64,000 nucleotides of DNA from Paracoccaceae bacterium (lineage in GTDB: Bacteria; Pseudomonadota; Alphaproteobacteria; Rhodobacterales; Rhodobacteraceae), in the NCBI GenBank assembly GCA_011389685.1, contig JAABTV010000011.1, positions 1-64,000 on the forward strand. The letters are read 5' to 3'. The notes beneath the pieces are model-generated. The model saw only the letters and a list, made by a program, of their open reading frames with translations, was not told the origin of the DNA and searched no databases. Made by a program: the position numbers and the translations under genes. Each line of letters opens with the position of its first letter. The stretch's first letter is position 1. Below, piece by piece: positions 29,206 to 38,515 of this stretch.

Positions 29206-29889
29206 TCAGCCGGGCCCCGGCAGGGCAACGCGCCACGCGCCGGGGGCGAGGTCGCCGAGATGCCAGTCGCCGATGGCGGTGCGGATGAGGCGCAGGGTGG
29301 GATGCCCCACGGCGGCAGTCATGCGGCGGACCTGCCGGTTGCGGCCTTCGGTGATGGTGAGCTCGATCCAGCTGTCGGGCACGGTCTTGCGCGCGCGCAC
29401 CGGCGGGGTGCGCGGCCAGAGCCATGCCGGTTCGGGGATCAGCCGGGCGCGGGCCGGGCGGGTGAGACCGTCCTTGAGCGTGACGCCCCGGCGCAAGGTG
29501 TCGAGCGTGGCCGCGTCGGGGATGCCTTCGACCTGGGCGAGGTAGGTCTTGGGGAGTTTGAAGCGCGGGTTGGAAATGCGGGCCTGCAGACCGCCGTCAT
29601 CGGTCAGCAGCAACAGCCCCTCGCTGTCGCGGTCGAGGCGTCCGGCGGGGTAGACGCCCTTTTCGGTGATGTAATCCGCGAGCGTCGGGCGCGGCGGATC
29701 GGAGCGGTCGGTGAACTGGGTCAGCACGCCGTGGGGTTTGTTGAAGAGGATCAGGCGGGGGGCGTGGTTTCGGGGCGTGCGTGGGGGCGCTGCCCCCACA
29801 CCCCCGAGGTATTTGGGGTCAGATGAAGCGGCGGGGCGGGGTTTGCGCGGCTTGCGCCGGCGCCCGGGGCCGGACTCATGCGTTGCCAT
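29206..29889 (-). CDS. rRNA pseudouridine synthase, RsuA/RluE family
   Basis: 227 residues. The catalytic aspartate lies in [18 protein letters not shown], with [10 protein letters not shown] and [20 protein letters not shown] completing the family pattern. The lack of an S4 domain and the RluE-like sequence suggest modification of 23S rRNA. The N-terminal 40 residues are basic and partly encoded by a palindromic repeat element (29775-29829), so the true N-terminus needs care. The start overlaps the trpE stop by 14 bases. Confidence 0.85.
   Translation of the reverse strand: MATHESGPGRRRKPRKPRPAASSDPKYLGGVGAAPPRTPRNHAPRLILFNKPHGVLTQFTDRSDPPRPTLADYITEKGVYPAGRLDRDSEGLLLLTDDGGLQARISNPRFKLPKTYLAQVEGIPDAATLDTLRRGVTLKDGLTRPARARLIPEPAWLWPRTPPVRARKTVPDSWIELTITEGRNRQVRRMTAAVGHPTLRLIRTAIGDWHLGDLAPGAWRVALPGPG
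29775..29829. repeat. Palindromic repeat element inside the pseudouridine synthase gene
   Basis: GTGGGGGC-GCT-GCCCCCAC (29781-29799) is a perfect dyad. It is followed by GAGGTATTTGGGGTCAGATG (from 29806), which parallels the GTATTTCGGGCAAGATGAA arms at 34583-34644. In this bacterial order such elements are normally intergenic; this one is read as codons without breaking the frame. Confidence 0.55.
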
Positions 29890-31387
29890 TGCCGGTGAAG
29901 CGCGCGGCGTCGGCAGCAGCGCGGCGGATGGCGTTGGATTTGTGAACTGTCTCCTGATATTCGGCCTCGGGGTCGCTGTCATGAACGACGCCGCCGCCGG
30001 CCTGGATATAGAGCGTGTCGTCCTTGATCACGGCGGTGCGCAGCGCGATGCAGACATCCATGTCGCCGCCCGACGAGAAATAGCCCACGCCGCCGCCATA
30101 GACGCCGCGTTTCTCGGGCTCGAGTTCGTCGATGATCTGCATGGCGCGCACCTTGGGTGCGCCCGAGACGGTGCCGGCGGGCAGGCCGGCGAGCAGGGCC
30201 GAGAGCGCGTCGTGATCCTCGGAAAGTTCGCCGACCACGTTGGAGACGATATGCATGACGTGGGAATAGCGTTCGATGATGAATTGCTCGGTCGGGCGGA
30301 CGGTGCCGATCTTCGACACCCGCCCGGTGTCGTTACGTCCGAGATCGAGCAGCATCAGGTGTTCGGCGCGTTCCTTTTCGTCGGCGAGCAGATCCTGTTC
30401 GAGGGCCTTGTCTTCTTCGGGAGTGGCGCCGCGCGGGCGGGTTCCGGCGATGGGGCGGATCGTGACCTCGTTGCCGAAGACGCGGACGAGGATTTCGGGG
30501 CTGGCGCCGATCACCTGGAAGTCAGCGAAATTGAAATAGAACATGAAGGGCGAGGGGTTGGTGCGCCGCAGGCTGCGATAAAGCGAGAAGGGCGGCAGCG
30601 CGAAGGGCTGGGCCCAACGCTGGCTGGGCACGACCTGGAAGATGTCGCCGGCGCGGATGTAGTGCTTGGCCTTCTCGACGGCCTGCAGGTAATCCGCCTT
30701 GGTGAAGTTCGAGACCGGTTCACCGGTTTCGGACGCATGCCCGAGATCGCGGGCCTGCCGAGGCAGGGCGCGGTCGAGGTCGCGCACCGCGTCCATCACC
30801 CGTTCGGCGGCCTGGGCATAGGCGGCGCGGGCGGATTGCCCGGCATCGGCCCATGCGGGCGCGCAGACCGTGACATCGCCCTTGACCCCGTCGAGCACGC
30901 AGATCACCGAGGGGCGCAGCAGCGTGGCGTCAGGCAGGCCGAGCGGGTCGGGCGGCACGTCGGGCAGGTGTTCGACGAGGCGGATCATGTCATAGCCGAG
31001 ATAGCCGAACAGCCCGGCGGAGGCGGCGGGCAGGTCGTCGGGCAGGTCGATCCGGGATTCGGCCAGCAGCGCGCGCAGGTTGTCGAGCGGGTTGCCCGGC
31101 TGATCCTCGAACCCGTCGGGATCGAATCGGGCCTGCCGGTTGAGGCGGCTGGTGTCGCCGTGACATTGCCAGACGAGATCGGGTTTCATGCCGATGATCG
31201 AGTAGCGCCCGCGCACCTCGCCGCCGGTGACCGATTCGAGCATGAAGGCATCGCGCGCCGCACCGGTGAGTTTGAGCATCAAGGAGACCGGCGTGTCGAG
31301 ATCGGCGGCGAGGCGGGTATAGACGAGCTGGTTCTCGCCGCGCGCATGGGCGGCGGCGAAGGCGTCGAAGGACGGGGTGAGTTCCAT
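29876..31387 (-). CDS. trpE: Anthranilate synthase component I
   Basis: 503 residues. It converts chorismate to anthranilate with ammonia from TrpG. The N-terminal feedback region contains [19 protein letters not shown]. The chorismate-binding C-terminal domain shows [30 protein letters not shown] and [15 protein letters not shown]. It lies 8 bases after ppiD and overlaps the pseudouridine synthase gene. It is encoded apart from trpGDC, a common split in this order. No leader peptide or attenuator was noticed. Confidence 0.97.
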   Translation of the reverse strand: MELTPSFDAFAAAHARGENQLVYTRLAADLDTPVSLMLKLTGAARDAFMLESVTGGEVRGRYSIIGMKPDLVWQCHGDTSRLNRQARFDPDGFEDQPGNPLDNLRALLAESRIDLPDDLPAASAGLFGYLGYDMIRLVEHLPDVPPDPLGLPDATLLRPSVICVLDGVKGDVTVCAPAWADAGQSARAAYAQAAERVMDAVRDLDRALPRQARDLGHASETGEPVSNFTKADYLQAVEKAKHYIRAGDIFQVVPSQRWAQPFALPPFSLYRSLRRTNPSPFMFYFNFADFQVIGASPEILVRVFGNEVTIRPIAGTRPRGATPEEDKALEQDLLADEKERAEHLMLLDLGRNDTGRVSKIGTVRPTEQFIIERYSHVMHIVSNVVGELSEDHDALSALLAGLPAGTVSGAPKVRAMQIIDELEPEKRGVYGGGVGYFSSGGDMDVCIALRTAVIKDDTLYIQAGGGVVHDSDPEAEYQETVHKSNAIRRAAADAARFTGNGNA

Positions 31388-31395
31388 CGCGGCCC

Positions 31396-33237
31396 CTATT
31401 GGAAATTGGCCAGGACGGCGTTGATCGCGTTCTGGTCGAGTTGCAGCCCGGCGCGCGCCTGAAGGTCGTTGATGTAATACTGGAACAGGTCCTGGGCCTG
31501 TGCCGAAGCGGCCTGTTCGTTCAAAGCATTGCGCAGGGCGGTCACGGCCTCGTCGCTTTCATCGGGCGGCAGGATCGCGTCGAGCCGCACCAGCGCGGCC
31601 CCGGCGGGCAGCTCGATGACCCGGGCCTCGCCCTCCTGCATCTCGAAGACGCGGGACATGAAGCGGTCGGGCATGCCAGGGATGAAGGCGCCGCGGGTGA
31701 GTTCGCTCTCTTGCGTGACGGTGAGGCCGAGTGCGGCCATGTCGGCCTCGGGCGTGATCCGGGGCAGGAGCGCCTCGGCCTTGTCGGTGAGGCGGCGGGT
31801 AAGCTCGGCCTCCTCCCAGGCGGCGATGACATCGTCGCGGACCTGGTCAAGCGGGAGCAGGCGGGGCGGCAGCACCTCGTCGAGCCGCATCGCCACGATG
31901 CCGCCATCGTCGAGCGTGATGAGGTCCGGGAAATCGTCCCTTGAGAGCGCGGCGGCGGCCTCCTGGAAGGCCTCGTAGCCGGCGGCGCCCTCGGAAACCT
32001 CGGGGGTCCAGTCGAGGGTGAAGAGGCGCATGTCGGTTTCCTCGGCCAGTTCCTCGATCGTCGCACCGGCGGCGAGCAGGTCGTCGACCGGGTTCATCTG
32101 GTCCTCGACCTGGCGGCGGGCGCGGCCGATGGCGAGTTCGTCGCGGATCAGGGGTGCGGCCTCTTCGAAGGGCATGTTGCTGGCGGGCAGCACCGCGTTG
32201 ACGCGAAACAGCGCCGGGCCGAGATCGGTGGGGAAGGGGCCCACGATGGTGCCGGGATCGGCGTTGAAGGCGGCGGGGCCGGCTGCGCCGAGGTCGGATT
32301 TCGCGACATCGCCCATATCGACATCCGAAAGATCGAGGCCGCGTTCGGCGACGATGTCCTCGAAGCTCTTGTCGCTGTTTTCCAGCGCGATCTTGGCGGT
32401 TTCGGCGGTGGATTCGTCGGCAAAGACGAGCCGTTCGACAAGGCGGCGTTCGGGGCGGTTGAATTCGTCCGAGCGGTCCTCGTAGCGGGCGCGCAGCGTG
32501 GCCTCGTCGATCTCGACCTGGTCGAGGATCATGTCGGGCGAGAGCCAGGCATAGGTGATGCGTTTCCGTTCGGGTTGGGTGAACTGCTCGGCGTTTTCCG
32601 AATGGTAGGCGGCGAGTTCGGCCTCGGTCGGCTCGGACAGGGGGGTGTCGAGATCGGCCTCGGAGAGGCGGGCCCAGGTGAAGCTGCGCCGTTCGGCCAG
32701 GTGCGAGACGATGGTGTCGGCATAGGTCGACGGGACGGTCACGCCCGAAAGGACCGCGGCTTGCAGGAGGCCGCGGGCGATTTCGCGGCGCATGCCTTCT
32801 TCGAACTCGGCTTCGGACTGGCCGGTGCGGTCGAGGTAGAAGCGGTACCCCTCGCGGTCGAAATTGCCGTCGAGCCCCTGGAAGCCCTGGATCTGAAAAA
32901 GCTCCTGGCGCAGGTTGGCATCGCCCACCGACAGGCCCAGCTGCACGGTTTCGTCATCGAGCGCGGTGGTGGCGATCAGCCGGGCGAGGGCGCGCTGATC
33001 GAGGCCCATTTCGCGCGCCCTGGAAAACGCAATCGGCGATCCGGTCTCGGCCTCGCGGGCGCGGATTTCCTCTTGCAGGGCGCGCACATAGGCGTTCACG
33101 GTGATGTCCTGCCCGCCGACCGAGCCGATGTTGCGGATATTGCCCGAGAGATTGGTCACGCCGAAGCCGCCCAGCCCGAGAATGAGCAGGCCCATGAGAA
33201 TCCAGACCAGGGTTTTGGAAGTGGTGCCGCGTGCCAT
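31396..33237 (-). CDS. ppiD: Periplasmic peptidyl-prolyl isomerase/chaperone, PpiD/SurA type
   Basis: 613 residues. One N-terminal membrane anchor (TLVWILMGLLILGLGGFGV, about 9-27) is followed by a SurA-like N-terminal chaperone domain containing VGGQDITVNAYVRALQEE. A central parvulin-type domain and a long C-terminal helical region complete it. It assists folding of outer-membrane and secreted proteins. Sharing an operon with trpE is positional rather than functional. Confidence 0.88.
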   Translation of the reverse strand: MARGTTSKTLVWILMGLLILGLGGFGVTNLSGNIRNIGSVGGQDITVNAYVRALQEEIRAREAETGSPIAFSRAREMGLDQRALARLIATTALDDETVQLGLSVGDANLRQELFQIQGFQGLDGNFDREGYRFYLDRTGQSEAEFEEGMRREIARGLLQAAVLSGVTVPSTYADTIVSHLAERRSFTWARLSEADLDTPLSEPTEAELAAYHSENAEQFTQPERKRITYAWLSPDMILDQVEIDEATLRARYEDRSDEFNRPERRLVERLVFADESTAETAKIALENSDKSFEDIVAERGLDLSDVDMGDVAKSDLGAAGPAAFNADPGTIVGPFPTDLGPALFRVNAVLPASNMPFEEAAPLIRDELAIGRARRQVEDQMNPVDDLLAAGATIEELAEETDMRLFTLDWTPEVSEGAAGYEAFQEAAAALSRDDFPDLITLDDGGIVAMRLDEVLPPRLLPLDQVRDDVIAAWEEAELTRRLTDKAEALLPRITPEADMAALGLTVTQESELTRGAFIPGMPDRFMSRVFEMQEGEARVIELPAGAALVRLDAILPPDESDEAVTALRNALNEQAASAQAQDLFQYYINDLQARAGLQLDQNAINAVLANFQ

Positions 33238-33369
33238 ATGCGCCCCTTTGGACAGGAAGGTGGTTGCAAACTCGGGATTGTCTAGTGCTTTGGCCGGGCG
33301 GGGGCAAGGGTCGGCGATTTCCGTGCCGCGATTGCCGGGCGTTTCCGGGGCGCGCGCGTCCAGAGCGGT

Positions 33370-34542
33370 TCAGGCGGAGATGCCCAGGAGCCGCTCGAAC
33401 AGCGTGGCGATGCCGGTGCGGTCGACATTGGCGAAGGCGATGCGCAGCTGGCGCCGGCCCTCGGGATCGCTGTCGGGCATGAACATGGTGCCGGGCAGGG
33501 TGAGCACGCCGGCGCGGCGCACGAGGTCGGGGGCGAGTTGATCGGAGGGCATGTCGAACGGGTGTTCGACATAGGCGAAATAGGCGCCGACGCCGCGCAG
33601 GTGCCAGCCCTTGTCGGCGAGTGGGCCAAACCCCTCTTCGATGGCGGCGCGGCGGTCGAGGATCTCGGCGCGCTCGCCAGCGAGCCACTGGCGCAGGTGG
33701 CGCATCCCCCAGAGCGCCGCGCGCTGGCCAAGCTGGTTGGGGCAGATGGTGACGGTGTCGAGGAATTTCTCGGCCTCGGCCAGCAGCGTCGGCGCGGCGG
33801 TCATCGCCCCGACCCGGTGGCCGGTCAGGCGATAGGCCTTGGAGAAGGAATAGAGCTGGATCAGCGTGTCGTCCCAGCCGGGTGTGGCGAAGAGGTCATG
33901 CGGCGCGCCGGGCTGGGAATGGAAGTCGCGATAGGTCTCATCGACGATGAGTTTCAGCCCCGTCTCGCGCGCGAGATCGAAAAAGGCACGGATGGTGTCG
34001 GGCGGGTATTCCACACCGCCGGGGTTGTTGGGCGTGACCAGAACGATGGCGCGGCTGCGCGGGGTGATGAGGGCGCGGGCCCTGTCGGGGTCGGGGATGA
34101 GTCCGGCCCCGGTTGGCAGTGGCACCGCCGTGACACCGGCCATGTCGCACCACATTTTATGGTTGAAATACCAGGGCGTCGGCAGGATGACCTCGTCGCC
34201 CTCGGTGGTCAGGGCATGAAGCGCGGCGCAGAACGCCTGATTGCAGCCCGAGGTGATGGCGACGTGATCGGGCGAGACCGCGCCGCCATAGGCGCGGGAC
34301 CATTCATCGGCCAGCTCGGCGCGCAGATCGGGCAGGCCCAGCACCGGGCCATAGAGATGCGCGCCCGGATCGGTGCGGATGATCTCGGCCATGGCGTCGA
34401 GCATTGGTTCGGGGGGCGGCGCCAGCGGGGCGGCCTGGCTCACGTTGATGAGCGGACGGGCGGAAAAATCGGCGCCCTCAAGCCAGCTGCGGGCCTCCAT
34501 CACCGGGGGCGGAAAGGTGGCGCGGGTTCGGGTCAGGGTCAT
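33370..34542 (-). CDS. PLP-dependent class I/II aminotransferase
   Basis: 390 residues of fold-type I. PLP ligands visible are SGCNQAFCAAL (cofactor phosphate), VTPNNPGGVEYP, VDETYRDF, and the Schiff-base lysine in YSFSKAYRLTGHRVG. The RIAFAN motif near the end binds the substrate carboxylate. Amino acid specificity cannot be read. The ATG at 34542 is chosen because the upstream extension is encoded by a repeat element. Confidence 0.88.
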   Translation of the reverse strand: MTLTRTRATFPPPVMEARSWLEGADFSARPLINVSQAAPLAPPPEPMLDAMAEIIRTDPGAHLYGPVLGLPDLRAELADEWSRAYGGAVSPDHVAITSGCNQAFCAALHALTTEGDEVILPTPWYFNHKMWCDMAGVTAVPLPTGAGLIPDPDRARALITPRSRAIVLVTPNNPGGVEYPPDTIRAFFDLARETGLKLIVDETYRDFHSQPGAPHDLFATPGWDDTLIQLYSFSKAYRLTGHRVGAMTAAPTLLAEAEKFLDTVTICPNQLGQRAALWGMRHLRQWLAGERAEILDRRAAIEEGFGPLADKGWHLRGVGAYFAYVEHPFDMPSDQLAPDLVRRAGVLTLPGTMFMPDSDPEGRRQLRIAFANVDRTGIATLFERLLGISA

Positions 34543-34582
34543 CGAGGTGCTTTCTGTTTTTTCGACGTCGGCCGCCTCCGGC

Positions 34583-34644
34583 GGGAGTATTTCGGGCAAG
34601 ATGAAACACCGGCCACCCGCCTTCATCTTGCCCGAAATACTCCC
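34583..34644. repeat. Long hairpin: 23-bp perfect inverted repeat
   Basis: Arms at 34583-34605 and 34622-34644 are exact reverse complements (GGGAGTATTTCGGGCAAGAT... and its mirror), 16 bases apart. It lies between gpt and the aminotransferase gene. It could fold in the transcript and reduce read-through from gpt. The arm sequence belongs to the same family as 29806-29829. Confidence 0.85.
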
Positions 34645-34665
34645 CGCGGAGCGTCTTTTGGTGGA

Positions 34666-35169
34666 TCAATCGACGCCGCGATAGGGTTCGACATATTGCA
34701 GCGCCATGTCCCAGGGAAAGAAGATCCAGGTGTCCTGGCTGACCTCGGTGATGAACGTGTCGACCTGTTCGCGGCCCTTGGGCTTGGCATAGACGGTGGC
34801 GAAATGGGCCTTGGGATACATCTGGCGCACCAGTTCGAGAGTCTTGCCGGAATCGACCAGGTCGTCGATCACGAGGATGCCGCCGCCGTCGCCCATGAGG
34901 GTGGCGTCGGGGGCCTTGAGCACTTCGGCCTCGCCCTGGTGCTGGTAGTGGTAGCTCTTGATGCTGATCGTGTCGATGGTGCGGATGTCAAGCTCGCGCG
35001 CGACGATCATCGCCGGGGCCATGCCGCCGCGGGTAATCGCGACGATGGCGCGCCAGCCGCCGTTCTCGGGGCCGAACCCGTCGAGCCGCCAGGCCAGCGC
35101 CCGGCTGTCGCGGTGGATCTGGTCCCAGCTGATGTGAAAGCCTTTTTCATGGGGCAGGCGGTCGGTCAT
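34666..35169 (-). CDS. gpt: Xanthine-guanine phosphoribosyltransferase
   Basis: 167 residues; salvages guanine and xanthine with PRPP. The PRPP-binding motif is [33 protein letters not shown] and the C-terminal [17 protein letters not shown] follow the enzyme family. It lies 12 bases after the LysE-family gene. Confidence 0.93.
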   Translation of the reverse strand: MTDRLPHEKGFHISWDQIHRDSRALAWRLDGFGPENGGWRAIVAITRGGMAPAMIVARELDIRTIDTISIKSYHYQHQGEAEVLKAPDATLMGDGGGILVIDDLVDSGKTLELVRQMYPKAHFATVYAKPKGREQVDTFITEVSQDTWIFFPWDMALQYVEPYRGVD

Positions 35170-35181
35170 GGCGATATCCCT

Positions 35182-35790
35182 TCAGCGGTCGAGCAGGAGC
35201 CGCACTCCGAGCGCGCCCAGCAAGGCGGCGGCGAGGCGATCGAGCAGCGGTTTGAGGCGCAGATAACCGTCGCGGGCGGGTCCTGTCGAGAGGGCCAGCG
35301 CGAAGAGCGTGTAGGCGATCCATTCGATGACGAGGTGATTGGCCACGATCAGCGTCTTTTCGGCCGCGCCAAGCCCGGCGGGAAAGATCACGACCAGCAC
35401 CGAGGCGGCGAAGATCACCGATTTCGGATTGGCGAGGTTGACCGAAAGGCCGGTGATAAAGGCGCGGTGCCTTGGCAGCGGGCCGGGGGCGGCGGCGATC
35501 GGCCTGCGGGCATCGCGCCACATGCCGTAGGCGATCCACATCAGGTAGAGCGCGCCGGCGAGTTTCATCGCCATGTAGGCCCAGGGAAAGAGTGCAAAAA
35601 GCGCATCGAGCCCGAGCAGCGCCAGCCCGGTCCATGCCGCCGCCATGGTGCCCAGCCCGAACCCGGTGGCGATGCCATGCGCCCGCCCGCCGGTGAGCGT
35701 GGCGCGGATCGCCAGAAGCATGGCCGGCCCGGGCGAGGCCATGGCCGCGAGCAGCGTCAGGTTGAAGGCGATGAGGTTGGCCGCCTCCAT
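35182..35790 (-). CDS. LysE-family amino acid/metabolite exporter
   Basis: 202 residues with about six membrane spans. It begins MEAANLIAFNLTLLAAMASPGPAML, and the ASPGPA block in the first span is characteristic of LysE/RhtB exporters. A second block, SVNLANPKSVIFAASV, is also conserved. The substrate is unknown. It starts 6 bases after fabI in the fabI-lysE-gpt run. Confidence 0.88.
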   Translation of the reverse strand: MEAANLIAFNLTLLAAMASPGPAMLLAIRATLTGGRAHGIATGFGLGTMAAAWTGLALLGLDALFALFPWAYMAMKLAGALYLMWIAYGMWRDARRPIAAAPGPLPRHRAFITGLSVNLANPKSVIFAASVLVVIFPAGLGAAEKTLIVANHLVIEWIAYTLFALALSTGPARDGYLRLKPLLDRLAAALLGALGVRLLLDR

Positions 35791-35796
35791 CGCGGA

Positions 35797-36618
35797 TCAG
35801 TCCTTGCGCCCGTTGGTGGCGTCGATATCGGGGGCATCGACCGCCTTCATGCCGACGACGTGATAGCCCGCATCCACATGCAGCGTCTCGCCGGTGACGC
35901 CCGAACCCAGATCCGAGAGCAGGTAGAGCGCCGATTTGCCCACGTCGTCGATGGTCACGTTGCGGCGCAGCGGCGAGTTCAGTTCGTTCCATTTCAGGAT
36001 GTAGCGGAAATCGCCGATGCCGGAGGCCGCGAGCGTCTTGATCGGGCCGGCGGAGATCGCGTTGACGCGGATGCCGTCCTTGCCCAGATCCTCGGCGATA
36101 TACTTGACCGACGCCTCGAGCGCCGCCTTGGCCAGCCCCATCACGTTGTAATGCGGCATGACCTGTTCGGCGCCGTAATAGGTGAGCGTGAGGGCGGAGC
36201 CGCCTTCGGTCATCAGTTTCTCGGCGCGTTGCATCACCGCGGTGAAGCTGTAGCAGCTGACATCCATGGTCATCAGGAAATTGTCACGGCTGGTGTCGAC
36301 ATAGCGCCCGCGCAGTTCGCTCTTGTCGGAAAAGCCGATGGCGTGGACGATGAAATCGAGCCTGCCCCATTTCGCCTCGATCTCGGCGAAGGCGGCATCG
36401 ATCGAGGCCGGGTCGGAGACATTGCAATCGATCAGCGTCTCGACGCCGATCTGCGCGGCCAGGGGGGCGACGCGTTTGCGAAACGACTCGCCCATATAGG
36501 TAAAGGCCATCTCGGCGCCGGCGTCGGCGCAGGCGCGGGCGATGCCCCAGGCGATGGACTTGTCATTGGCAAGCCCCATGATCAGGCCGCGTTTGCCCAC
36601 CATCAGATTGTTCGACAT
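35797..36618 (-). CDS. fabI: Enoyl-[acyl-carrier-protein] reductase (NADH)
   Basis: 273 residues of the short-chain dehydrogenase fold. It carries out the last reduction of each fatty-acid elongation cycle. Family features are GLIMGLANDKSIAWGIARAC (cofactor), a Tyr-X6-Lys active site in YYGAEQVMPHYNVMGLAKAA, and ISAGPIKTLAASGI. It is first in a minus-strand operon and divergent from pdxH. Confidence 0.95.
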   Translation of the reverse strand: MSNNLMVGKRGLIMGLANDKSIAWGIARACADAGAEMAFTYMGESFRKRVAPLAAQIGVETLIDCNVSDPASIDAAFAEIEAKWGRLDFIVHAIGFSDKSELRGRYVDTSRDNFLMTMDVSCYSFTAVMQRAEKLMTEGGSALTLTYYGAEQVMPHYNVMGLAKAALEASVKYIAEDLGKDGIRVNAISAGPIKTLAASGIGDFRYILKWNELNSPLRRNVTIDDVGKSALYLLSDLGSGVTGETLHVDAGYHVVGMKAVDAPDIDATNGRKD

Positions 36619-36758
36619 GCGTTTTCCTCGTGATCCCTTGCCCGGGTCCGGAGAGCCCTGAACCGGCCGATTGCATATGATTGAAATCTTTAGGCGATCG
36701 ACTAGGGTGCATCAAGGGCAAGGGTGCCCGATCACATGGTGCGCAAAGAGGGTGGCGG

Positions 36759-37364
36759 ATGAGCGACAGGGGTGGAATCTTCGCAGGCGACGATCCGTTC
36801 GCCATCGCGCGCAGCTGGCTGGCCGAGGCCGAGGCCAGCGAAATCAACGATCCGAACGCGATCGCGCTGGCCACGGTGGATGCCGGGGGGCTGCCCAATG
36901 TGCGGATGGTGCTGCTCAAGGAGATCGAGGCGCAGAGCTTTGTCTTTTTCACCAATTACGAAAGCGCCAAGGCCGAGGAACTGGAACAGTCGGGCAAGGC
37001 CGCGTTCGTGATGCATTGGAAAAGCCTGCGGCGCCAGATCCGGGTGCGCGGCACGATCATCCGCGAGGACGGGCCGCTGGCGGACGAGTATTATGCCAGC
37101 CGCTCGCTCAAGAGCCGCCTGGGGGCATGGGCCTCGCAGCAATCGCGGCCGCTTTCCTCGCGCGGGGCGTTGATGGCCGAGGTCGCCAGGGTGACGGCCA
37201 GACAGGGCACCAACCCGGCCCGGCCGCCGTTCTGGGGGGGGTATCGGCTCACACCGCTGGAGATCGAGTTCTGGGCGGACGGGGCGTTCCGGCTGCATGA
37301 CAGGTTTCGCTGGCGTCGGGACGAGACCGCGCAGGAATGGAGGATTCAACGCCTCAATCCGTGA
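36759..37364 (+). CDS. pdxH: Pyridoxine/pyridoxamine 5'-phosphate oxidase
   Basis: 201 residues, an FMN-dependent enzyme making pyridoxal 5'-phosphate. Motifs are [49 protein letters not shown] and [17 protein letters not shown]. The ATG at 36759 follows GAGGGTGG. A short hairpin and T-run (37391-37411) may end its transcript. Confidence 0.95.
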   Translation: MSDRGGIFAGDDPFAIARSWLAEAEASEINDPNAIALATVDAGGLPNVRMVLLKEIEAQSFVFFTNYESAKAEELEQSGKAAFVMHWKSLRRQIRVRGTIIREDGPLADEYYASRSLKSRLGAWASQQSRPLSSRGALMAEVARVTARQGTNPARPPFWGGYRLTPLEIEFWADGAFRLHDRFRWRRDETAQEWRIQRLNP

Positions 37365-37383
37365 ATTTCACGTTACGTGAAAT
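37365..37383. promoter_or_regulatory. 8-3-8 palindrome, candidate operator upstream of the cold-shock gene
   Basis: ATTTCACG-TTA-CGTGAAAT begins right after the pdxH stop codon and lies about 110 bases before the cold-shock gene. The perfect dyad suggests a dimeric regulator site; its identity is unknown. Confidence 0.4.
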
Positions 37384-37490
37384 GCAATGCCCTGAAAATC
37401 AGGTAACTTTTTATGCTTGCATGTCAGCCCGCCATTGCGCATCACGGAATGACATGGGGATGACGACAAACTGACGGATGTCACGAGTTG

Positions 37491-38024
37491 ATGGAAGATG
37501 GGAACAGCACCCGCAACCTTGCCGGTCATGTGAAATGGTTCGACCCGGTCAAGGGTTTCGGGTTCGTGGTGGCTGATGAAGGCGGACCGGACATTCTGCT
37601 TCATGCGAATGTCCTCAGGAATTACGGGCAGAGTTCTGTTGCGGATGGCGCGTTGGTTGAAATCTGCGTGCAGGATACAGAACGCGGGGTTCAGGCGGTC
37701 GAAATCCTGAGCATCCAGCCACCCGCCTATTCCGAAGGGGCGCCGCTGGCCGATTTCGAGCAGATCGACCCCGAGGTGATCCGCAGCGCACCGCTGGAGC
37801 CGGCGCGGGTCAAGTGGTTCGACAAGGCCAAGGGGTTCGGCTTTGCCAATGTGTTCGGCCGCTCGGAAGATGTATTTCTGCATATCGAGGTGTTGCGCCG
37901 GTCCGGGCTGGCCGATCTGCAACCGGGCGAGGCGCTGGCGATGCGGGTGATCGACGGCAAGCGCGGGCGCATGGCGACCGAGGTCTGCGCCTGGGAAGCC
38001 GGTGTGAAATTCAGGGAAGAGTAG
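37491..38024 (+). CDS. Cold-shock protein with two CSD domains
   Basis: 177 residues. Two cold-shock domains are each marked by the RNA-binding VKWFD..KGFGF block: VKWFDPVKGFGFVVADEGG (about 14-32) and VKWFDKAKGFGFANVFG (about 104-120). They are joined by a 30-residue acidic linker. Double-domain proteins of this kind are known in alphaproteobacteria and act as RNA chaperones. The ATG at 37491 is preferred over an adjacent TTG. Confidence 0.92.
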   Translation: MEDGNSTRNLAGHVKWFDPVKGFGFVVADEGGPDILLHANVLRNYGQSSVADGALVEICVQDTERGVQAVEILSIQPPAYSEGAPLADFEQIDPEVIRSAPLEPARVKWFDKAKGFGFANVFGRSEDVFLHIEVLRRSGLADLQPGEALAMRVIDGKRGRMATEVCAWEAGVKFREE

Positions 38025-38028
38025 AGCC

Positions 38029-38511
38029 GTGGGGGTGACGCTGCGCGACATGGTCCGGGTCGTCGCCTTTGTCGCGGGCGTGATCTTGAGCGGTGCCGCC
38101 GTGGCGGAATGCCGGGATGACGAGGTCACGTTGCGCGGGCCTTGGGGACAGGCGCGGTTCGGCGTCGAACTGGCGGCGACGCCGCAGGAACGCGCCCGGG
38201 GCCTGATGCATCGCGAAAGCCTGCCACAAAGCCGGGGCATGCTGTTTCTTTACCCCGAGCCGGGTGCCGTCGGGTTCTGGATGAAGAACACGCTGATCCC
38301 GCTCGACATGATTTTCCTCGATGAGGCCGGTCGCGTGGTGAAGGTGCACCATGAGGCGCGGCCGCATGACAAGACATTGATCCGGGGCGGACGCAACGTG
38401 AAGGCGGTGCTTGAGATCAATGGCGGGCTGGCGCGCCGGCTGGGGATCGTCGAGGGCAGCGAGATGCGTCACCCGGGTTTTGGGGCGGGTGCGGTCTGGA
38501 CCTGCGAGTGA
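38029..38511 (+). CDS. Secreted DUF192 family protein
   Basis: 160 residues from a GTG start. A signal peptide (VVAFVAGVILSGAAVAE, cleaved about residue 26) precedes the DUF192 domain with ARGLMHRESLPQSRGMLFLY, FWMKNTLIPLDMIFLD and VLEINGGLARRLGI. The domain's biochemical role is not established. It starts four bases after the cold-shock stop and is convergent with glk. Confidence 0.88.
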   Translation: MGVTLRDMVRVVAFVAGVILSGAAVAECRDDEVTLRGPWGQARFGVELAATPQERARGLMHRESLPQSRGMLFLYPEPGAVGFWMKNTLIPLDMIFLDEAGRVVKVHHEARPHDKTLIRGGRNVKAVLEINGGLARRLGIVEGSEMRHPGFGAGAVWTCE

Positions 38512-38515
38512 GGGG

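Noticed and set aside
34543-34626. N-terminal extension of the aminotransferase to an ATG at 34626
   Set aside because: The added residues are encoded by the palindromic repeat and its flank. The ATG at 34542 matches the start of the conserved fold.
33538-36633. Long plus-strand open frame of about 1030 codons opposite the aminotransferase-to-fabI operon
   Set aside because: It is antisense to four recognised genes, has no domain and shows the biased composition of a shadow frame.
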